Positions 18,751-22,440 of a DNA stretch of 22,440 bases are shown piece by piece. The translations under genes and the position numbers were made by a program. Position 1 is the first letter of the stretch, and each line of letters begins with the position of its first letter. The notes under the pieces were generated by a model. The model was not told the origin of the DNA, did no database searches, and saw nothing but the letters and a program-made list of their open reading frames with translations. The stretch comes from Funneliformis mosseae (lineage: Eukaryota; Glomeromycota; Glomeromycetes; Glomerales; Glomeraceae), in assembly GCA_910592005.1 (NCBI GenBank), contig CAJVPP010001135.1:1-22440 (forward strand). Reading direction: 5' to 3'.

Positions 18751-19610
18751 ATACTTGCATTTTGTATTGTATATGTATTTAACATCACTTACACATTTGT
18801 GCGATTGTACTTATCCTTACTGTGTATTAAACTTTATTTATGCGTTCCTAGTAAATTATCTTTAACTATTGATTAAACTACAAATTATTAATAACAAATT
18901 TGAAAAATTTGACATAATCGAAAGAATTATATTTTAAAGAGAGTTTTAATTTTTTTCTATAACAATTATCCATGTTTTTTTTCCTCTAGCTTTGCATTAT
19001 TATTTTATTGTTCCAAATTATTGTACATTCTATAATAAGAATTATATGCTAAAGATATGCCAAGATACGAGAAAATTTGCTTTAGAAATTTCTATTATTT
19101 ATGATTGAAATAAAATTTATTATAAAATTATAAAAAAATTACTTGAACATTTAGTTAATTTTCGCATTGTCATTTTCAAATTAGTATGTATAATCAATTC
19201 CTAAAATATTACAATTTCTTTTAACTTCAAGATAGAATATCATGGCATGTAACATCTGGCTGCGCATAATTTGCAAATTCTTCAAATTATGAATTTTAAA
19301 TTTTGCTATAGCTAACATCTTTATAAAGGGTAATCATGTGATTGATTCCTTTGAAATACATTGATTTGAAATTTATGTAATATTGGTTTCTAAATGTTTT
19401 AATTCATTTTTAAATAGTAAACGAAATTTGGTAAAATAACTATTATATTTCCCGATTACTAACGCCCGTGATAAGAAAAATCACATGAATTATGTAAGTC
19501 ACATGTTATTGTAACGTAAAAATACATCAATAATATTTTTACAATTTTTTTTTTTAAATTTTATTTCTTAAAAAATGAAATGAAGACCGTAAAATTTAAT
19601 ACTGCTCATG
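18751..19610. other. AT-rich intergenic stretch
   Basis: No gene or RNA was seen. It contains loosely repeated TCACATG words near 19481-19504. It probably includes the former 3' region of the BTB-TLDc gene. Confidence 0.4.
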
Positions 19611-20191
19611 AATGATGGAGTCATTACTTATTTTGAATATAGTGAACTCAACAATGTTTTAAAATTGGTGGAGGGTTTAATGTTATGAATAATACAGTTT
19701 TTGCTAGTAGACACATTGAAAGTTTTCTTAAAAAATAAATTTGAATTACTTCTTATATATATAAGAGAGGTTTGCTATAATTTACTATATTCGTAACTCG
19801 ATTTTAATAGCAAACCTCCCATATATTATTATCGAAATACTGTAAATAATTTTGTATAGGTGAAACTACTTCGTAAAATTTCATTATCATTCGAAAATCA
19901 ATTGTTTTCCTGGAATAACAAAATAATTCTTATAATTTACCTAAATTCGACAAATTTTTATTATTTAAATTTTAATAGATTTTGATGGAAATTATTTTAT
20001 GGTATTGGAAATATTCCAATAAAGAAATTCAGAGATGATTTAAAATCAAACGTATTTAAATTTTTACAATAGATCGAATGTCATTAGATATTATTAGCGG
20101 ATTGAAGATTTTAGTGATTCAACCTTAAAAATTTCATTAAAAACATTATTATCATTTCCTAAAGTACATTCAATTGAAATTGATTGTGCAG
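19611..20191 (+). pseudogene. Unidentified coding relics, possibly F-box/LRR-like
   Basis: Three stretches read like protein rather than spacer. 19611-19682: NDGVITYFEYSELNNVLKLV. 20001-20069: GIGNIPIKKFRDDLKSNVFK. 20107-20191: DFSDSTLKISLKTLLSFPKV and HSIEIDCAG, followed by a donor-like GTAATT at 20192. Frames differ and stops intervene. The leucine-rich, F-box-protein-like tone fits a large Rhizophagus family, but no signature motif is present, so the family is not named with confidence. Confidence 0.25.
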
Positions 20192-20353
20192 GTAATTCTT
20201 GTTTTTATTAAATGATGCATATAAAAGAGATATGTAAATGCAAATAAAATTCCAGAAATGAAAATTCAGAAATCATATAATACTAGATATATTTAATGAT
20301 CTAATTCATCATTTAAATAAAGAATTATAAAATAAATAAAACTTAGAATTTGA

Positions 20354-20367
20354 GGGTGCGTGCACCC
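20354..20367. repeat. GGGTGC-GT-GCACCC hairpin
   Basis: A perfect six-pair inverted repeat with a two-base centre, locally GC-rich in AT-rich DNA. It could be a transposon end or a protein-binding palindrome. No second copy was found in the window. Confidence 0.4.
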
Positions 20368-20481
20368 ATTCATGCCCGATATACTAGAATCCTTAATAAG
20401 TTAGATCTATGATAATAACGTTCCATAAAAGTAGAAAAAATTTTTATTTCTTCACCTTGAAGCTAAACAGTTGATGACTTT

Positions 20482-20640
20482 CTAGAAGATGCTGAGTTTA
20501 CATTGTTTTGAAAAGTGGCTCGTACTACGTCTAGTAGGACGTAGTCTTCTCCAAGCGATTTTCAAAGCACGTCCTAACAATTGAGATTGATCCATTGCTT
20601 TTTTTAACAGATGAGAAACTCCAACTGCATGATTCACGAA
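20482..20640 (-). CDS. Small basic open frame, unidentified
   Basis: An open frame runs from 20640 to the TAG at 20482-20484; the first ATG is at 20595 (37 codons). It reads FVNHAVGVSHLLKKA before the ATG, then MDQSQLLGRALKIAWRRLRP and TRRSTSHFSKQCKLSIF. It is rich in Arg and Lys and has clearly higher GC than its surroundings, which suggests a real exon or an exon relic whose 5' part lies upstream beyond a splice site that could not be fixed. No family was recognised. Confidence 0.25.
   Translation of the reverse strand, partial: FVNHAVGVSHLLKKAMDQSQLLGRALKIAWRRLRPTRRSTSHFSKQCKLSIF
20524..20545. repeat. Eight-base perfect inverted repeat ACTACGTC..GACGTAGT
   Basis: Eight paired bases around a six-base loop, lying inside the small basic open frame at 20482-20640. 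It may be an accident of Arg/Thr codons (it encodes LRPTRRST) or a structured site. Confidence 0.45.
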
Positions 20641-21338
20641 ATTACATCATCGTGATTATGTATAACACGATTATTTAATTTCTCAAAATGTCGGTAAATC
20701 CAGTAATAAACATTGACGTCTACAAGAATAGATAGATCTCTTCAGATATCAGTCAAAATATTTTCAAATAATATTATTAAATAAATATACCTACCTATAA
20801 GAAAATAAGTCACCACCATAACAAAGATATGGTCAATTATTTTTATAAGAATCTAACTTTCTTGAATTAATTAATTACACTGCCACCGCCTTCAATCTAT
20901 CACATTTAAATTATGAATTCAAAATAACAAATGAATTAAAATTTTTAAAAAACTCCGATACCTACCCTACCTTCCCACAGGGAGGTTATGTTATATGTCT
21001 GGAAACAGTTTTTAATTTAGCGTCAAACACTTTTTTTTATTAATTTTTTGTATTGTATTTCTACTCCAGAAAGTCATCTAAAGTTCATAAAGAAACCTGA
21101 AATTATATTTATATATTATTCATTAAATTTAATTTAATTTTTAAATACCGCAATATTTTTTTTTTATAATCGCGCGTTCTAATATTTTAATAATATATTT
21201 ATAATTTAATATTTTTTAATTATTTTTTAATTTGTATATATCCCCTATTTTTTTTTTTTAATTTAATCATTTTTATTTTTCGGATTTAATTTATTTAGAT
21301 GTCTCTCAAGTACCTAACTCAATGATCGATCAATTATA

Positions 21339-21367
21339 TTCGATTAATCGAAAATCGAAAATCGAAT
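21339..21367. repeat. TTCGATTAATCGAA palindrome with ATCGAAA iterations
   Basis: A 14-base perfect palindrome runs into direct repeats of ATCGAAA. It contains four of the few CpG dinucleotides in this stretch. It may be a binding site or a relic of a repeat end. Confidence 0.4.
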
Positions 21368-21916
21368 CTTAGAGTCCAGATTTTATTGATGAGGCCATCT
21401 GAAATTGGATATCTAATATTGAACTTTAGATAGAATCTGAATTTATACAAATTATGCATTTATGAATTAAATTAAAGTAATATGTACATAATAAAATTTT
21501 TATGATTATTTTTAACTGTTTCTTTTTATTTATTTTACTTGGCTACTCTATTATAAAAAAAAATTAACAATTCCTTTTTTCTATAATTAAAATTTGAAAA
21601 CATTATAAAATTTAAATAACTAGATTTTAAAGTTAGCCTCTCAGCTTCAAAATAGAATAATTATTTAGGTAACTCGTAAAGGTGTGAGTTCCTTTTCTAT
21701 TTGGTTCCTGCTGTTATAAAAGAATTAAAAAAAAGTGAATGTGTTTAGTTTGATCTTTTAACTGAATATTTATTTTTTGCTTTTTAGTTTAGTTCACTTC
21801 GGTCTGAAGATTATAAAAAGATGAAAACAAAATGAACAAAATCACTTATTTAACTGGCGGATCACGAATTAATAGTCAATCATGCTCGGGTGAAATAAAA
21901 ATTATGTAAAAATAAC

Positions 21917-21933
21917 ATATATATATATATATA
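21917..21933. repeat. (AT)n microsatellite
   Basis: A perfect 17-base AT alternation. Confidence 0.8.
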
Positions 21934-22440
21934 ACTAAAACATAACTATTTTGTTTACTTGGTTCTTTTGATAAAAAATTTACTTCCAAAATACTTTTTA
22001 AATAATAGATATTTGATTACCTATTAATTTATTTGAGTTTTGGAACAAAAAATTAATAAATGTTCAATGTAGAGATGCAATAATGAATTAAATAAGTTTG
22101 GTGAGCCAGTTATCTAAATATTTTCATAGCGAAGAACTCTTAAGGATTAGGAATGTTGGTAACCTGGTATCTGACGGAATTATTTATTGCTGTCTTAACC
22201 GAATAAATATATTTGTTTTATTTTATTTTTTATGATCTTGGATTTCACGCAAAAAAAATATTCTCTAATACACATTAAGAGAAAATAGCATTGTAAAAGG
22301 TTTTGTGATGTACTAATTACTATTAATTGGTTAAATTTATACGTCAATACTTATAGATAATCGGAAATAATTGATAAATAAAAATAAATTTCTTCGTCAT
22401 TAACATATTGCGACTATTCATTAAAATTTTCTCCAAAATA

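Larger units (their letters stand above)
20641..22440. other. AT-rich stretch to the window end, no gene seen
   Basis: No open frame with recognisable content on either strand. Notable items are a 14-base perfect palindrome TTCGATTAATCGAA at 21339-21352, followed by two further TCGAAAA-type copies to 21367, and an AT dinucleotide microsatellite at 21917-21933. Confidence 0.45.

Overview
The window looks like nuclear DNA of an arbuscular mycorrhizal fungus, most likely Rhizophagus or a close relative (Glomeromycotina). This is inferred from the very high A+T content and from gene families that are strongly expanded in that lineage: TKL-type protein kinases with a Cys-pair N-terminus, BTB-BACK-TLDc proteins, and abundant degraded transposons. 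The genes have short GT..AG introns. Almost everything recognisable is broken, so this is a gene-poor, relic-rich region.

Layout. 1-1747 (minus): 5' part of a non-LTR retrotransposon ORF1 relic (two RRM-like folds, CCHC knuckle, coiled coil). 2322-3142 (plus): heavily mutated Tc1/mariner-type transposase relic. 3527-8781 (minus): a protein-kinase gene, probably a recent pseudogene, containing the most remarkable structure here. 9542-9880 (plus): a small three-exon gene model with a possible LYR motif, behind a CACGTG palindrome. 12516-12656: interstitial telomere-like TTAGGG DNA followed by a GC-rich island. 12733-13169 (plus): kinase C-lobe fragment. 13292-13579 (plus): leucine-rich-repeat fragment. 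16229-16866 (plus): unidentified coding relics. 17345-18750 (plus): BTB-BACK-TLDc pseudogene. 19611-20191 and 20482-20640: small unidentified coding-like stretches. The rest is AT-rich DNA with simple repeats.

Main discovery candidate. Between the leader exons (8375-8781) and the kinase exons (3527-4849) lie 38 tandem, mutually similar units averaging about 91 bp. Read on the minus strand, each unit is an intron-like segment with a GT donor (26 of 38 exactly GTAAGT) and an AG acceptor, and the acceptor of one unit is separated from the next donor by exactly three nucleotides. All 38 keep the GT and 36 of 38 keep the AG. Leader exons, three-nucleotide exons and the kinase exon are all joined in phase 1, so every codon of the array is split after its first base. 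The spliced reading frame runs without a slip from the ATG at 8781 into the Cys-pair motif of the kinase and on to its stop at 3527 (1539 nt). The last array-encoded residues run directly into the family-like sequence DYGIC. I know of no described gene with dozens of consecutive three-nucleotide exons. The alternative, that the array is spliced out as one 3.5-kb intron, is also frame-compatible and must be tested with cDNA.

The kinase frame has four in-frame stops, three of them TGA where Trp is expected or likely, and one acceptor changed from AG to AA. All of these fit C-to-T or G-to-A change, as do most differences visible in the transposon relic.
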